Positions 43,352 to 59,853 are shown, counted from the stretch's first letter. The stretch is 64,000 nt of DNA from Salvator merianae (GCA_003586115.2 QVOM02000072.1:586361-650360), one strand, 5' to 3'. Notes: generated by a model from the sequence alone, not told the origin. Numbers and translations: made by a program.

Positions 43352-45827
43352 TGGTTTCAGCTTGTTCCTGGAAAAAAAAAAGGCAAAACTTGCAGCCAAT
43401 CATTACACAAAGGGCAAGAAGAAGACCCAGAAGTGGAGCAGCAGAGAGAGTTCCGGGGGCGGGGAGGGAGATGGCCCTTGCTTGCTTTGTGAGCAAGGCT
43501 TTAGAGGCTGTTTTAAGAAAAAGGTGGCTATTGAAAAGAGATGCCTTTTGGGAGGTTCATGGGGCTGCACTCCAAGACTACAAGGTGCTGGAGAAAGAGC
43601 AAGACTTCGACTGGAAGCCTTTTATTCCTCTGAACCACCCTTTGATCAGCAGAGGATCTAGCACTGGAAATATTTGTTCGGAATTGGACATTTCCAGAGG
43701 CATTGTCTGCATTAAGCAACTCTTCTCTAGAACAAACATTTCTAGAGAAGAGAGGGCCTGTTTAAAGTAACTGGAGCTTCCTGAGGGCCTCTTACCAGCC
43801 CTCCTTTAGCTTACATGTTGCATTGGCCATGATCTCCCTCCTGCAAATCAAAAGAAGTGCCTGCTTTTACGAACACATTCCCCACTAATCAGGATGAAAC
43901 GTGAGACACATGTAAGACGAAAATGTGAGAACGTTTCCACAGTTTCATGTGCCCTCTTCCCTTCACCTTGTGGTTTGCCATGTCCATACATTGTTCTATA
44001 ACATCTCATACCCTCATATTTACATTACAGATACAGCCTCCAGAGCTCAGGCTTTGGAGCATGATTGTCATAAGGCGTGGTTCATCTGAAAAAGTTATTG
44101 ACAGGTATTATGCTTTTCTGATGCCTACGTGGAAAAGAGGATTGAGCTCCTGAACTTTTAAGTGACACCTAAAAGGAAGTTTCAGCAGATGTCACTTTTG
44201 TCACGGGCTGTATACCTTTTTCAATAAAGCCATTTTCCTCTGGGTGATCTACAGGGGTGGAGCTGGAGTGGCCCCCTGGGAAATAAAGGAGGATGTCTCC
44301 ACCCTGTACAATGCAGATGGCACAAAAAATATGGACAAAATGCACTAATAAACACCAAGCTTGGCAACCACAGAAACTGGATCCTCCTGGGCTCATCAGC
44401 CAGATCAGTTCCTTTGATTTCTGCCCCCCTTTAGTTACTTTGACAAAAAGTTGGTTTCACCCAATGCTGCTCATGTTCTGGCCATCTTATCTGAACCTCT
44501 ATAACCCCATTGTATCCTTGCTCTTACTTCTGGTGGAATGCAGATAAAAACCACCCTATGTTTAATTAACATAGAAATTCACAAAACACAGACTGTTAAG
44601 TTATGAAAGTATTTAATTAAATAGTAAAAATCAAGAGCAGAATCAGTGCTAAGGAATTCAACGAAGACAATTATAGGAAGATTTTATATTGAAAGAAACA
44701 GAAACAGAGAAGTTTCTAAGGTAGCGTTGGAGGACATATGGTTCTTCAGATGTTCCTAAATTCTCTTGAGTTCAGGGGCCTGAAAGTCTTGAAGAAAAAT
44801 AATCTGGTTTCAGACTAATTTAATTTATTCTTCTCTTTCCCAAGACTTACATATATAAATATGTTTTTCTCCAGATACTCCTTTCCTGCCTAACAAATGT
44901 TAAGTCCTTGAATGAATTACTTTGTGTAAATCCCAGAGCATTTTAAAATTCTGATAAAAGTCAAGAAATGGATCCACCACAAACATGACAGATTGTGGTT
45001 CCCAAATGTTCCAGGAAGCCTGGCCAATGCTCAGAGATAAAGGAAAGCATAGTCCAACAACATATGAAAGCCCACAGTTCTCCACCGTTCCAAGATGTTT
45101 CCTACTCAAATTGTTAATACAGGGTAAAACAACATCTGACTTTACCCTATTTTCTCTCAGCTAACTGATTAAATATATTTCTCTTGACAAGCCCCACATA
45201 TTTAAACATATGGCAGCTAACAGCTATTCAGTAAATTAAATTTTGTGATAGGATTTCTCCACTAAATGACAGAGGGTACAAAAAGATGCTTTTAAACATA
45301 TATACGAAGTGTGTTAGCTAATTTTTAAGCCCCTTGAAGATAGAATATATAGTGAAAACAACATTAACTGGTGAGGATTTTAAAGATTCATGTTGTAAAT
45401 CAGGTAGACACTTTGCACAGTGCCAATGACATTTAATAATGTTATTTTTGCTGTGCAACAGCAGCAAGTGTCTCTTAAGAGTGGATGTGAGTCCAGGAGT
45501 ATGAAGAAAAGATGGAAGGACAGAAAGAGTATTAGAGCAACAAAGAAAAAAATTGTACAGTTGGAAAGGAGGAAAGCACTGTGGTTGACAGCTCAGCCTT
45601 GAGTCTAGGCCAGATGCCAAGGATTAATGTTTTCTTCTGTTGCAACTCCAAACGGTCATCAATATAGTACATTTCAAGTCTGCCTCAGTGTAATGCACCA
45701 GGTGATCTGAATTAAAGTTAATGGAGATTCTGTAATGCACAGTGGTTGGGTTACACCAGTTGACAGATTCTGTGAAGAGCCACTATCACGGCGAAAAATG
45801 AATTCTCAGAATGGTCAATCTGCTAGC
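43352..45827. other. Intergenic DNA 3' of IFITM5
   Basis: From about 43440 there is a GC-rich patch with a GGGGGCGGGGAG box followed by a 99-codon open frame (43471-43770) of unknown meaning, which ends in a CTCTTCTCTAGA...TCTAGAGAAGAG hairpin. The rest is A/T-rich with small palindromic repeat pieces (44725-44770, 44980-45110). No AATAAA lies close behind the IFITM5 stop; the nearest on - is near 44824. Confidence 0.45.
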
Positions 45828-49995
<4,168 letters not shown>

Positions 49996-50649
49996 GTGCT
50001 TGGCTGAGGAACTGCTACGTTTCCATCTATATTTAAGTCAGGGAAATTACAGCTTTAGTTTGATTGTGGTTATCAGAAATTCTTTCCAGGGTTGAGTGAA
50101 ATATTTGGTTTCCAAATATCCCAGTACCCCCTGGACAAGAAGTGCTTTTTATAACCTTGTGGTTGGCTTCAAAGACACCCCAGTCAGATAAAAAATTCAG
50201 AAAGCCACAAGAGTGTTTTTGTTAAAAAAAAAAATCATGTGAATGTTCTCATATATAAGAGGAGAGAGATGCTAGGCCTATGGTATAATTGCACTTACAA
50301 TATTGTATACGGAATTCATTGCTGCACCTCAAAAGAATATTGCAGAATTGGAAAATTTCTAAAAAAAGGCAACAATGGTTATTGCTGTGGGGCTGTGGTA
50401 ACTCTTTTATGGGACAAGTTAACATCATATAGGACACTTTAGTTTTTTAAAAAGGTAATAAAGATGTTATATACGATGCAGAGAAAATGCAAAAAAAAAG
50501 TTTTTTTCCCCTGCCTCCTGCAAAACATTAAAACCTGGCTCATCTGATAAAGTTGAAGGAAGGAAGGTTCAGAACATTGAAAGGATTCTCAATGGACCTT
50601 TAGGTTGTCATGGGCTGCAGTGAAGGCTTTCTGGCCACACAGCTGTGCG

Positions 50650-50815
50650 ACTAGAGAGTCCTCTTAGGGTACAGGATCTCAATTATCCTGTGTCTTGGGA
50701 CCTCTCTCGCTGTGCCCTAAGCGTTCATTAGAGCGCTCTAACAGTAAACTGCTGCGGGAGTCTCTGACAGCACCTCTCCAGTGGTTTAAGCTACAGTACA
50801 GTATCCGGAGTGACT
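50650..50815. repeat. Repeat copy 1 (pairs with 52075)
   Basis: TTAGGGTACAGGATCTCAAT, CTTGGGACCTCT, GTGCCCTAAGCGTTCATTAG and GTCTCTGACAGCACC appear in the same order at 52075-52225. It is interrupted or ended by the foldback MITE at 50816. Confidence 0.6.
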
Positions 50816-50953
50816 AAAGCTGCATCCAGACGTCGCTTATTTATTACACTATATTTGGAGATTCCAGAATAAAGTGTGGATATTCTGAAATATCCAGACT
50901 TTTTTCTGGAATCTCCAAATATAAATAAATAAGTGATGTCTGGATGCAGCCTT
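50816..50953. mobile_element. Foldback MITE related to 2884-2994
   Basis: It starts AGCTGCATCCAGACGTCGC and ends GTGATGTCTGGATGCAGCC, with the same AATAAATAA arm and an ACTATATTTGGAGATTCC stem. Confidence 0.75.
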
Positions 50954-52074
50954 AGTCTGGCATCGTTGGCAAGAAGACAGGAAAATGGCTGACTTCCGTG
51001 GCCACTTCCTATACTCTCTGAAAGAGTCCCCATCGCGGCGTTCCCCTCACTCTGAGCAGTGACAGGGTTGTAAACAGCATGCCTCTTGTGAGCAACAAGA
51101 GCACTATCAAAGATTGCTTGAAGAGCGATCTTCATTTAAAGCGCTGTCTCCACCCTTGTGCAGATGCTACCACAGTTAAACAATGGAACCTGGAACTGCA
51201 ATATGCAGCGATGTTGTCAAGGTTCTTTGCTTGTGGTTCAAACTCTGGGGGGAAAATCTGTTGGATAAGTTCAATAGCTCATCCAGTCCAGCAGCCTATT
51301 CTTACAAAGGCCAGATTGTATTCACTTTCTGTGCTTAGACCACATTTTCCTTCCATTATGAAGGCAATGTAGATGAAATGCCCAAGGCATCTCCCCTACA
51401 GGTAATGTTCAGCTTGGGCAAAATGGCCCCTTCATTTACTTCCAGACTGTACTGTCAGGCGAACCAGATACATATGGGGATCCCACGTTCAGGACATGAG
51501 TGTAAAACACTCTTCTGATGCACATTTCCCAGCAACTGGTCTTCAGTAACATCCATGATATCCAGTGACGGCTGGTAACCATTGAGATTGGTGGGATAGA
51601 AGGGAAGACTACTGAAAGGAAGTAATACTGGAGATCAAAGGAGGTAAACTAACAATAGGTGAGTCACTTGTAAGGCTACAGCTCTATGCACATGCACAGG
51701 AAAACTGACTTCCTTGAACATAATGGATTGTGCATAACTTTAGCCAAATCAGAATTAAAATTTACGTGGAGGAAAAAAAGGACTGATGCTCAGAACTACC
51801 AGTGTGGGGGCCCTAACCACTTTGTTCTTAATAGCTAACTGCCCCTGTATCCCCTGCCGCTGCTCCAGATCGCCCACAGCTGTGGTGACTAGCAGACACT
51901 TCTCCATGAATATGTCAAAGCTCCATTTAAAGTCATCCTGGCTGGGAGACATTCGTCCAAAGGCCCCAACAAAGTGCCTGAGTTCTGTGCAGGATGCGGA
52001 GTTCCAAGAATGGTTTTATGGTGGCTAGCGTTGTTGCTGTCAACCATAAAACAGTGCAGACAGAGACATCCACC

Positions 52075-52225
52075 TAGGGCACAGAATCTGAACTATCCTG
52101 CACCCTGGGACCTCTTTTGTGCCCTAAGTGCTCATTAGAGTGCTCTATCAGCAAACCACTGGGGGAGACTCTGACAGCATTCCCCCCCATGGTTTAAGCT
52201 ACAGCGCAGAGTCCAGACTGACTTA
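52075..52225. repeat. Repeat copy 2 (pairs with 50650)
   Basis: CTAGGGCACAGAATCTGAAC, CCCTGGGACCTC, GTGCCCTAAGTGCTCATTAG and GACTCTGACAGCATTCC, direct orientation, about 1.4 kb from copy 1. Confidence 0.6.
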
Positions 52226-52487
52226 ATGCAGCTTTCTCAATGGATGGGTTTCCCTGTCCATGGTTTTTTTTATCATCACTCAGTCCAAATATATGTCGCC
52301 ATGAATAGAGCCCATTATTTAAAAGTTAAGTAAATCTGTGTTTTTTGATATTCAGATGTGAAAGTAAAATGGAGGAAGGAAGGACTGTGGACATGGTGGA
52401 GGCAGGAAAAAGCACAGCATTGTGGGGAAATATTGTGACAAAACAAAGAATCAAAACAATGAATCAAAACAAAGCAAGGGGCAGTTC

Positions 52488-52834
52488 GCACTTACATGCT
52501 AGTGAGCATCTGCACACTCAGTAGTGAAATGCTTCCACATTTTGTGGAGGCCCTGGTGATCGAGAGTGGCTACAGCTGCTCTTGATTACTACTAGCTGTG
52601 GAGCACAAAATTGTGCTCCACAGCTGTACTGGGAGTAGCTGGACTGCTCCCACTACACAGCGTTCACACCTACTTCCTGGTTGCCATGGCAGTGGCCGAT
52701 GTCTCCCCGGCCACTGTCATGGTGGAGCAGCCAGCATTCACACTGTGAGTGCTGCAAGCCTATCTCTGGGTTGTTCCAGACCTCGTAGTGTTCAAATATG
52801 AACATTCCAAAGTGGAAAGTGCAAAAAAGGCCCC
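52488..52834. mobile_element. MITE family B copy (347 bp)
   Basis: The TIRs are GGGGCAGTTCGCACTT and AAGTGCAAAAAAGGCCCC; the core has GTGGAGCACAAAATTGTGCT, TTGCCATGGCAGTGGCC and CACTGTCATGGTGGAGC. Confidence 0.7.
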
Positions 52835-53000
52835 AAATACGTAGCAGGTGGGGAGCAGTAGAAAGCAGAGGAAAATCAAGAGGATGGAAAACTACACGGC
52901 AGATATCCCATTTTTGAAAATGGACTTCTCTGAGTCCAGTAAATTACTGTGCCTTGGTATTATAGCAGACAGAGATCAAAGTTGCTTCAAAACTATCTTA

Positions 53001-53541
53001 AGGTCTTTCCACACTTATGTTTAGAATGGTATACTGCAAAGTCTAATCCACTTCTGGGTCTCTCTATGCCATACTTTGGAGTGGAAGAGAGAAGCCGTAC
53101 TCTTTGCTAGCACACTGCATCCAGCTTGGATGCATTATAGCAATGTCTAGGTGACCAAAATGGCCACCTAGACTAGGATACCAGTAGACCTCTTTTAAAA
53201 GGTCTACTGGAGGTCCAGGGGCTGCTAGATTGGCCTCCCTGTTCCAGTACAGGATGGATGCCATTTCAGTGGTGCACCAAAGTGCACTGCCAAAATGCCC
53301 CCCTCCTTGGGCTCTGAGGCCAGGAACTTTTCCTCATGTCCATTAGACCTCTTGTAGTGGGCTCTGAAGTTCATGTGATCTTTGAAGTGGCACAGGGTGG
53401 AGGGAGTCTGTCCCGGAGCAGGCCATCCAAGTGTGAATAGCTTTTTTCCAGGACAGTTGGGCCACTCCAGCACAGAACCCATGCCAGATGAAGCAGTTCC
53501 ATCTAGAGCAATTCAGGCCCTGCAAGTGCAGAAACAGCCTT
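53001..53541 (+). mobile_element. MITE family F, copy 1
   Basis: Left end GGTCTTTCCACACTTATG, right end CAAGTGCAGAAACAGCC. It contains AGTAGACCTCTTTTAAAAGG with TCTACTGG (a hairpin), CAAAATGGCCACCTAG and GTGGCACAGGGTGG. An inverted partner lies at 55165-55635. Confidence 0.6.
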
Positions 53542-53599
53542 CTAGTGCATTTGTTCTCCCAATACACATAAAACAAGTTGCAAGTCAAACCCAGATTAT

Positions 53600-53699
53600 C
53601 ATTTTTTTTAATTACATTTTTAATTATACAATAAGAAATAACAAAAAATAACAGATTATAACAAAAAAATAGTGCTTCCCCCAAAATAGAATATATATT

Positions 53700-53755
<56 letters not shown>

Positions 53756-53935
53756 GAAAGAAAGAAAGATAACTACTACCCCAACACCACATTACCAAAC
53801 TATCCCTTGTGCACACTGGTTGACAACTTTAGATTACTTCTTCCATCTTCTTTCTCTTTCTTTTTAGCAGGACCAAAGAGTTAGTCTTATTATTTCTTCT
53901 CCCAATTCTTCCGGCGAAACCCACTTGATCATATT
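53600..53935 (-). repeat. LINE 3'-end-like repeat, copy 2, expanded by an AAAG microsatellite
   Basis: The same sequence as 39291-39665, but at GAATATATATTAAG an (AAAG)n run of about 70 bp (53700-53769) replaces the AACAAACAAAAAAC spacer of copy 1. Confidence 0.65.
53700..53769. repeat. (AAAG)n microsatellite
   Basis: About 17 tandem GAAA/AAAG units with one GAGAAAG interruption near the right end. Confidence 0.95.
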
Positions 53936-55164
53936 GCTCTGCTCCCCCCGCTTCCCATTCTAAACTCCTCCCCAACACTATGAATGATTTGTTCACACAA
54001 ATTGTCAATCTCCTGGCTTTGCTGCTGCACAGAAAAAGATTCTCCCCTCCTTAAAGGAAAAAAAATCAGATGCATAGCTGCCTAGATCCTTACCAGTGCT
54101 TCTGTGCAGGAAAGCAAAAATAAATTTCAGCCCGAGTGCTTTTGTGCAAAAGCACAGGTCCCAAAAGCATCCTTGTGCAAAAGTACAGGGAAACAAACAA
54201 AAAAGGGTAGCACACAGAATCACGCATCTCTGCACGTGATTGGTTGACGTGATGGCATGGGTCGAAGCGGAAATGTCTTTTTCACCCTCCCCTGGATGCC
54301 TATACAAACCTCTACAAAACCACATTTATGGCCACAACATGAAAATGAAGACGATGAAGATAAGGGACATGCTTTTGGTGTGGGAAAAAGTGCTCTTCAA
54401 AAAACACAAATTATAAGGGCTATAATTCACATTTGCCATGAAATTAGGTGTGATTTTTTTCCACAGTGGAAACTGTTCAGATCTGGCTTACAGATGGAGA
54501 ATAGCAAGGCCCTAAAAAGACCTAAGTTGGATATCCTCTGTGGCTGCATCCATACACATTTTTAAAAGCAGCTCAAAAGCAGCTTAAAAGTGGTAGCATG
54601 TAACCACTAATGTCTCCATTCCACCTCTAAACCACATTAAAAGCTAATTCATAATAGATAATTCATTTTGGAAGTGCATTATCTGGCCTTTAATATGGAT
54701 TAAATGCCGTTCTCCACATTATTGACCCTACTACCTTTAAGCTGTTTTTGAACCACTTTTTTTTTTTACCATTTCTCGATAAATCACTGAAATCAGCCTA
54801 TGAAAAAAACTCTTTCAAAAGTGGTTATGTCATGCCAAACAATCCCCTTTTCTCTGGCTCCATCATCTGGCTATTTAAAGCACTGCAAGAAATCTTTGGA
54901 AAGAAAAGTGACCTTATGATAACTTTGGTGCAACTTTCACTGTTGAAATGTTTTTCTATTTTGTTTGATGCTGTGCTCCATTTCAGAGGATAAAAATGGA
55001 ACACTCTTCCAAATGCACAAATGAATAAATGAATAGAGTGGATGAGGGGAAAAAAAGGAAAATTCTCAGTTTTAGCCCCTGACCTCACACCAAAGAATAC
55101 TTGTCTTATTAGCTTGCTTAGAAGGGATAGGAGAAAAAATATAATTCTAAGTACTTTGAACGTG

Positions 55165-55635
55165 GTCCTGAGTGTTTCTGCACTTATCTTCCAGCTGGTC
55201 TGTTTCTACTGGTGCATTGAAGCTGGAGTTGTCCATGTATTCTGGAACAAGGCCGTCCGCATTTGGATGGCTGTTCTGGGACAGTCTCACACTGGCTCCG
55301 AAGCTCCAGCAGACAGGAATGAAAGTTCCTGGCCTCTGAGGGACCCATTTTAGCAGCGCACCTTGTAGTGCCACCAAACTGGGTCCCCCTGGTAAACTGG
55401 AACATGATGGCTTGTGCCTTTCTCACCTCTCTATGGTCCAGTTTATCAGGCGCTAGTACACTGGTAGACCTTTTAAACAGGTCTACCGTATACTGGACTA
55501 GGCAACCATTTTGGGCCACCTAGCCCAATTTACACCTTGTCCAATGCAGATGGAGCATACTAGCAAGGGCGTGGTCTCCGTTTAACTTTACCAGGGTGGA
55601 GAAGGGAGACCTCTGGTGTGGAAACAAGTCTCGAC
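55165..55635 (-). mobile_element. MITE family F, copy 2, inverted
   Basis: GAGTGTTTCTGCACTTATC at the left matches the reverse of the right end of copy 1; ATTTTGGGCCACCTAG, GGTAGACCTTTTAAACAGGT and GGTGTGGAAACAAG follow in the inverted order. Confidence 0.6.
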
Positions 55636-55948
55636 CATACAGTCATGGCCAAAAGTTTTGAGTCTGACACCAATTTTGGTTTTCACAAAGTTTGCTGCTT
55701 CAGTGGTTGCATAACTTTGTGTCAGATGTTTCTATGGTATACTGAAGTACAATTATAAGCATTTCGTAAGTGTTTTAATGTTTATTGACAAATACATCTG
55801 AAGCTTCGCCTGGAGGAGGATCTCCTCTGCTTTCAGAAGGAGTTAAAGACTTTCCTTTTCTATTCACCAGAGTGAATCATTTAGATATGTATCTATGGAG
55901 GTGTGAAGCATCTGGTGAGGAATGGGGGATGATTTTATATATAGCATT

Positions 55949-55950
<2 letters not shown>

Positions 55951-55980
<30 letters not shown>
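55951..55980. repeat. (AT)15 microsatellite followed by (TTTTG)n
   Basis: A pure AT run at 55951-55980 is followed directly by TTGTTTTGTTTTGTTTG. Confidence 0.95.
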
Positions 55981-55985
<5 letters not shown>

Positions 55986-56070
55986 TTGTTTTGTTTGCCT
56001 CTGGATTCCTGCATGGTGCACCTAAGTGAACCTGAGGGCATAAACAGCCTCTGACAAATCTGTGACATTC

Positions 56071-56345
56071 TATGGACAGGCCTGTCCACACAGCTCCACT
56101 GCCGCAATGTCTGGAAGCATCTATAGCTGCTCATGGACACTACTAAATGTGGACAGCTTGACCAGGAGCAGCTAGATGGCTCCCAGACAACAGCATTCGC
56201 ACCCTCTTCCAGGTGTGAATGCTGCGAGTGGGTGGGCCAGCACAGCTGTGGCTGCACAGTTGCACACTGTGTCACAACAGCCATGGCAATGACTGGACAT
56301 TGCCACAGCCACTGTCATGGCGGTTGGGCCTGCCATTTGCACATT
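56071..56345. mobile_element. MITE family B copy, right end merged into a minisatellite
   Basis: It shares GACAGCTTGACCAGGAGCAG, CTAGATGGCTCCCAG and GTCATGGCGGTTGGGCC with the 42893 copy. The right part passes straight into the GC-rich tandem repeat at 56346. Confidence 0.6.
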
Positions 56346-56558
56346 TGCCGGGGCGAGGACCAGGGTGAGGAGCGCGGCCCCCGCCGGGCGGGCTGGGGCG
56401 AGGAGCGCGGTCACCGCTGGGCGGGCCGGGGTGAGGAGCGCGGCCCCTGCCAGGTGGGCCGGGGTGAGGAGTGCAGTCGCCGCCGGGTGGGCCGGGGCGA
56501 GGAGCGTGGCCCCCGCCGGGCGGGCCGGGGCAAGGAGCGTGGCCCCCGCCAGGTGGGG
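56346..56558. repeat. GC-rich minisatellite, unit about 33-36 bp
   Basis: Imperfect tandem units built on GGGCGAGGAGCGCGGCCCCC then GCCGGGCGGGCC, about six copies. It follows a family B MITE without a gap. Long open frames on both strands (up to about 190 codons) are a by-product of its composition. Confidence 0.85.
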
Positions 56559-56697
56559 CATACGCGCTCGCTGGGCCCGCCCACATGCATGCGTGCTCGC
56601 TGGCCCCGCCTACATGCATGCGTGCTTGCTAGCCCCGCCTACACGCATACGTACTTGCTGGCCCTGCCTACACGCATGCACGCTCGCTGGCCCCGCC
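56559..56697. repeat. Second minisatellite, unit about 32 bp
   Basis: About four units of CATGCATGCGTGCTCGCTGG followed by CCCCGCCTA. It directly adjoins the GC-rich array on its left, and is followed by a 2-copy direct repeat of TAGCCCCAGGCGTCAAAGC (56700-56745). Confidence 0.85.
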
Positions 56698-56749
56698 CCT
56701 AGCCCCAGGCGTCAAAGCAGCTAGTAGCCCCAGGCGTCAAAGCGGCTAG

Positions 56750-58215
56750 CTACGCTAGTGTATTCTGATTCCCCAATGCCTTAGTGAAATGTTTGATTCA
56801 TTCTCTCTCTCCCACGCTGCATTACTGAAGTCCAGTGTGCTTTTTAAGTACAGAAGGCAGGATAGGAGTTATTTTTTTTCTTCGATCTTGAAAAGTTTCC
56901 CAGTGCTGGCAAGAGCTTGGTGGTACCCCTCCCTTCCTGTCCTATTATCTGACAGGTTCCTGCAAAGCTGTGATTGGTTGAGGTACTCCCTGCTCAGTTT
57001 TTAAGGTGACTCTAGAACACTGAAAAGGCGAATACTGAAGAGTCGTCCCAAGCAGCCATGGAGAGGTGTGAGGGTGACTTCTAGGGAAGACTTTGTGGAC
57101 TCCTTGGCTTACATTCACTCAGAAGGCAACCAAAATAGCCTGTCTGAACACACCCAGAGTCTAGTTGGAGTCCAGGTGTGTAATGTGCCATAATTTGGTT
57201 ATAGTCAATGTAAATTTAAAATCTTGCATTTATTTTGTTTCATAATTAAACATTGTATTGGACTGGCTTATTTTGCAAAACACTTTTCCTCAAAGCAAAA
57301 ACTAAAAGTTAAAAAGTTTCTTAAAATTGCCTGAACTGCCTGAGTGTAACTGCTGGGCAAACACTAGTGAACATTCTCGTTTGCACAATCATAACCTGAA
57401 TACATGCAGCATAACAATCATCCAAGATTTTATTTATAGAATTTATATCCTGCCTTCCTTCCAAATAGCCCAGTGGTTCCCAATTGTCTTTCACTTTCAT
57501 ACCCCTTGGAAGTTCATTTCCATGAATTGTATCCTTATTAGCAAAATGTTCATAATTAATACAGTTGTAAAATAGTCCAGTAATGGAATTCTGCTGTTAT
57601 TTGTTTTTTCTAAAGTAGCTCTAAATGTCCTGGTTCCCACCCTTGGGGGTAAACATAGCCCTGGTTGGGAATCACTGTCCTAGCCTAATCCTCTCAGCAT
57701 CACCTATGCTGTATCTCACTATGACCTCCACTATGGAAATACAATTGTAGCCATGGCAACCTCTCTCCTCACAGAGGTGAAGAGGATGCAGTTTGTTAGT
57801 ATTACTCACTTTTCTCTTTTTATGTTGGAGGGTCAGCACTTAACCAGCAACAGTGACTAAGACCTCATTCATACTTCACACATAATATATAATTTAAAAA
57901 AACCCACTTTGACTTCGTCCCAAGTCAGAAATTCTACAATATGAAGAAGTCCTGCAAAGGAGCTATTTCAAAATCTCACCCAAGCAATGCCACACTTCTC
58001 AGCCAAGGTTCTTTCAGGTGTTGTTGGACTCCAGTTCCCATCACACCCAGTCATTATGTTCAGTGTTTAGGAACGATTCTGAGGATGATGGAAATTGTTC
58101 TCCAACAACATTCTTGTTGGGAAACACTCAGGTAATGTGAACAACAGAAAGCATGCAGCTTGTGCAGACAGCGCTTGGGGAGATGTGACTGTTTCATGTG
58201 TTAACATAAATGCTG
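56750..58215. other. Gene-free stretch with minor repeats
   Basis: It contains a LINE-tail-like piece near 57428-57480 and a TTGTTGGACTCCAGTTCCCA fragment near 58021. No gene recognised. Confidence 0.4.
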
Positions 58216-58218
58216 TCA

Positions 58219-58507
58219 GCACCTGGAAAAGCTACAGGCTGGTTCAATGGATATATCTGAAGCTGATGGAATACAGCAAATCTTCCTTTGACCCGAGCCC
58301 TACATGGGTCAAAGTAAAGTGAGATTTGCCGGTCTCTACCAGTTGTAAACAAAGCCAATGAGCGTCTGGAAAAGCTACAGCCTGGTTCAGTGGGTTTATT
58401 TGAAGTTGATGGAGCACAGCAAATCTCCCTTTGACGCAAGTCCTACATGATTTGAACCAAAGTGAGATTTGCCAGTGCCCCATCAGTTGTAAACAAAACC
58501 AGTGAGC
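58219..58507. repeat. 143-bp tandem duplication, two diverged copies
   Basis: Unit 1 (from CTGGAAAAGCTACAGGCTGG near 58223) and unit 2 (CTGGAAAAGCTACAGCCTGG near 58366) run in parallel through TGAAGCTGATGGAATACAGC / TGAAGTTGATGGAGCACAGC, AGTGAGATTTGCC and AGTTGTAAACAAA, with a period of 143 bp. Confidence 0.85.
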
Positions 58508-58984
58508 GATTCTGGGTGCTTCCAGCTGCCCCTGTGTGTGCCAGTCATATCTGTTGCTTATGTAATTATCCCAAAATGTATTTGGGCAATTATTTACAAA
58601 ATTGCAGACTCCTCTAACCCTACATATTCTGACACAGGCAGTAATTAAGGAGGTGCAAAACTAACCTGTAGTATTATGCAACAGGTGATGCTGTGACTTT
58701 GCAGGGTCAGTGGTTCCTGATGTCTAATGTTCAACATGTAATGCTTTGCAGTTACTTATTCCTTGCTAGCCTGATCTGATTTCTGGGCACAGAAAAATCA
58801 TAGTTGCCCACCTGCTCATATACACCTGTGCTTCTCTGCTTATAACAAGGCAACGTTTTTCTGGATTACCTTCATAGCAATTAAAAAAAAAACTGTTTGA
58901 AGAGCATCTGAGCCTCCCTTATTAGTTTAATCCTGTATCCTTATTAGGACATCAATGTATAGTAATTATCATCTCATTCTGGTG

Positions 58985-59140
58985 TGAAAGACAGGCAGGA
59001 TGCCTCTAAAGGCCATTTGAGGGAGTTGAGAGCAGGTGAAGGTTTTGCCTTTGTCTTCTGCTTGAGAAGCAATTGGTGGGCCACTGTGTGAGACAGGGAT
59101 CCTGGACTACATGGGTTCCTCTTATATTCTCATGTTCTCT
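58985..59140 (+). repeat. Interspersed repeat, copy 4 of the 3495 family
   Basis: It has GACAGGCAGGATGCCTCTAA, GGAGTTGAGAGCAGGTGAAG and CTGGACTACATGGGTTCCTC, with its 5' part missing. Confidence 0.55.
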
Positions 59141-59394
59141 TAAGTTCCTGCACTGAGTTTTATGTTTTTATGTTTATATAATTGTAGAAGATATTGAAAA
59201 AAATGTAACATTGCATGCATAGCAGTTTTCAATCAAAGATTTTCCTTAAGATAATTGCACATATCTAGATTCAATACCTAATTTGGTCCTGAAAGATCCT
59301 GAAACAAGGAACGTTGGTGTTTGGGCTCTGAAGAGTTCAGCTGCTTTTTATACCAACAACAAAACTGTTTACACAGAATCAGAAGAAAAATGCT

Positions 59395-59400
59395 TTTATT
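59395..59400 (-). terminator. Candidate polyadenylation signal for the IFITM-like gene
   Basis: AATAAA on - (GCAAATAAAAGCA), about 455 nt past the stop codon at 59854. It is the first canonical hexamer seen downstream of that stop. It would give a 3'UTR of about 0.45 kb. Confidence 0.5.
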
Positions 59401-59853
59401 TGCTCGGAATTCTCTCCAATCTTTGTACTTCAATACAGAAAACAAAACCTCAATATGCATCCGAAACAAATCTATTTTGTCAAAATATTGAAAAACAAAA
59501 GGCAAAAGGAGAAAAGAAAGGGAGCAAGTATGGCGGCTCCTGTGAGCAACAGGAAGACTCTGGACCAGATAAAGCAGCACTCAAGTAACCGTTGTGTTGC
59601 CTCAGTAACTATTTCAGATGAATGGAGATGTTGCAAGATGATCATTCTAAAATCTTGACAGGGTGATTCTAGGGCTTAAATATCTACAGCTCCAGAAGCT
59701 TAAGTATTAGGAGCTCTGTAGAATGCTGCCATTTTTACAAGTGAAAGAGTAAGATGGATGCAGTGACAGAAGAAACACTTGCCAAGGGCTGCTAGCAGTA
59801 TAACCATGAAAGGGAAATGCCGCGTACACAACTTCTTCAGGAGCCAGATCCAG

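Larger units (their letters stand above)
49996..52487. other. Upstream of IFITM5: intergenic, repeat-bearing
   Basis: It contains the foldback MITE at 50816-50953 and a repeat (50650-50815) related to 52075-52225: both have CCTGTGTCTTGGGACCTCTC or its variant, GTGCCCTAAG, CATTAGAG and TGGTTTAAGCTACAG. No gene recognised. Confidence 0.5.

Noticed and set aside
42920..43496. 190-codon open frame and its antisense partner
   Set aside because: They coincide with a family B MITE and its flank; cysteine/tryptophan-rich translation without known motif.
56133..56724. Long open frames on both strands with RGEERGP- and PGGGHAP-like repeats
   Set aside because: They are translations of a GC-rich minisatellite; they occur in several frames at once and lack any domain.
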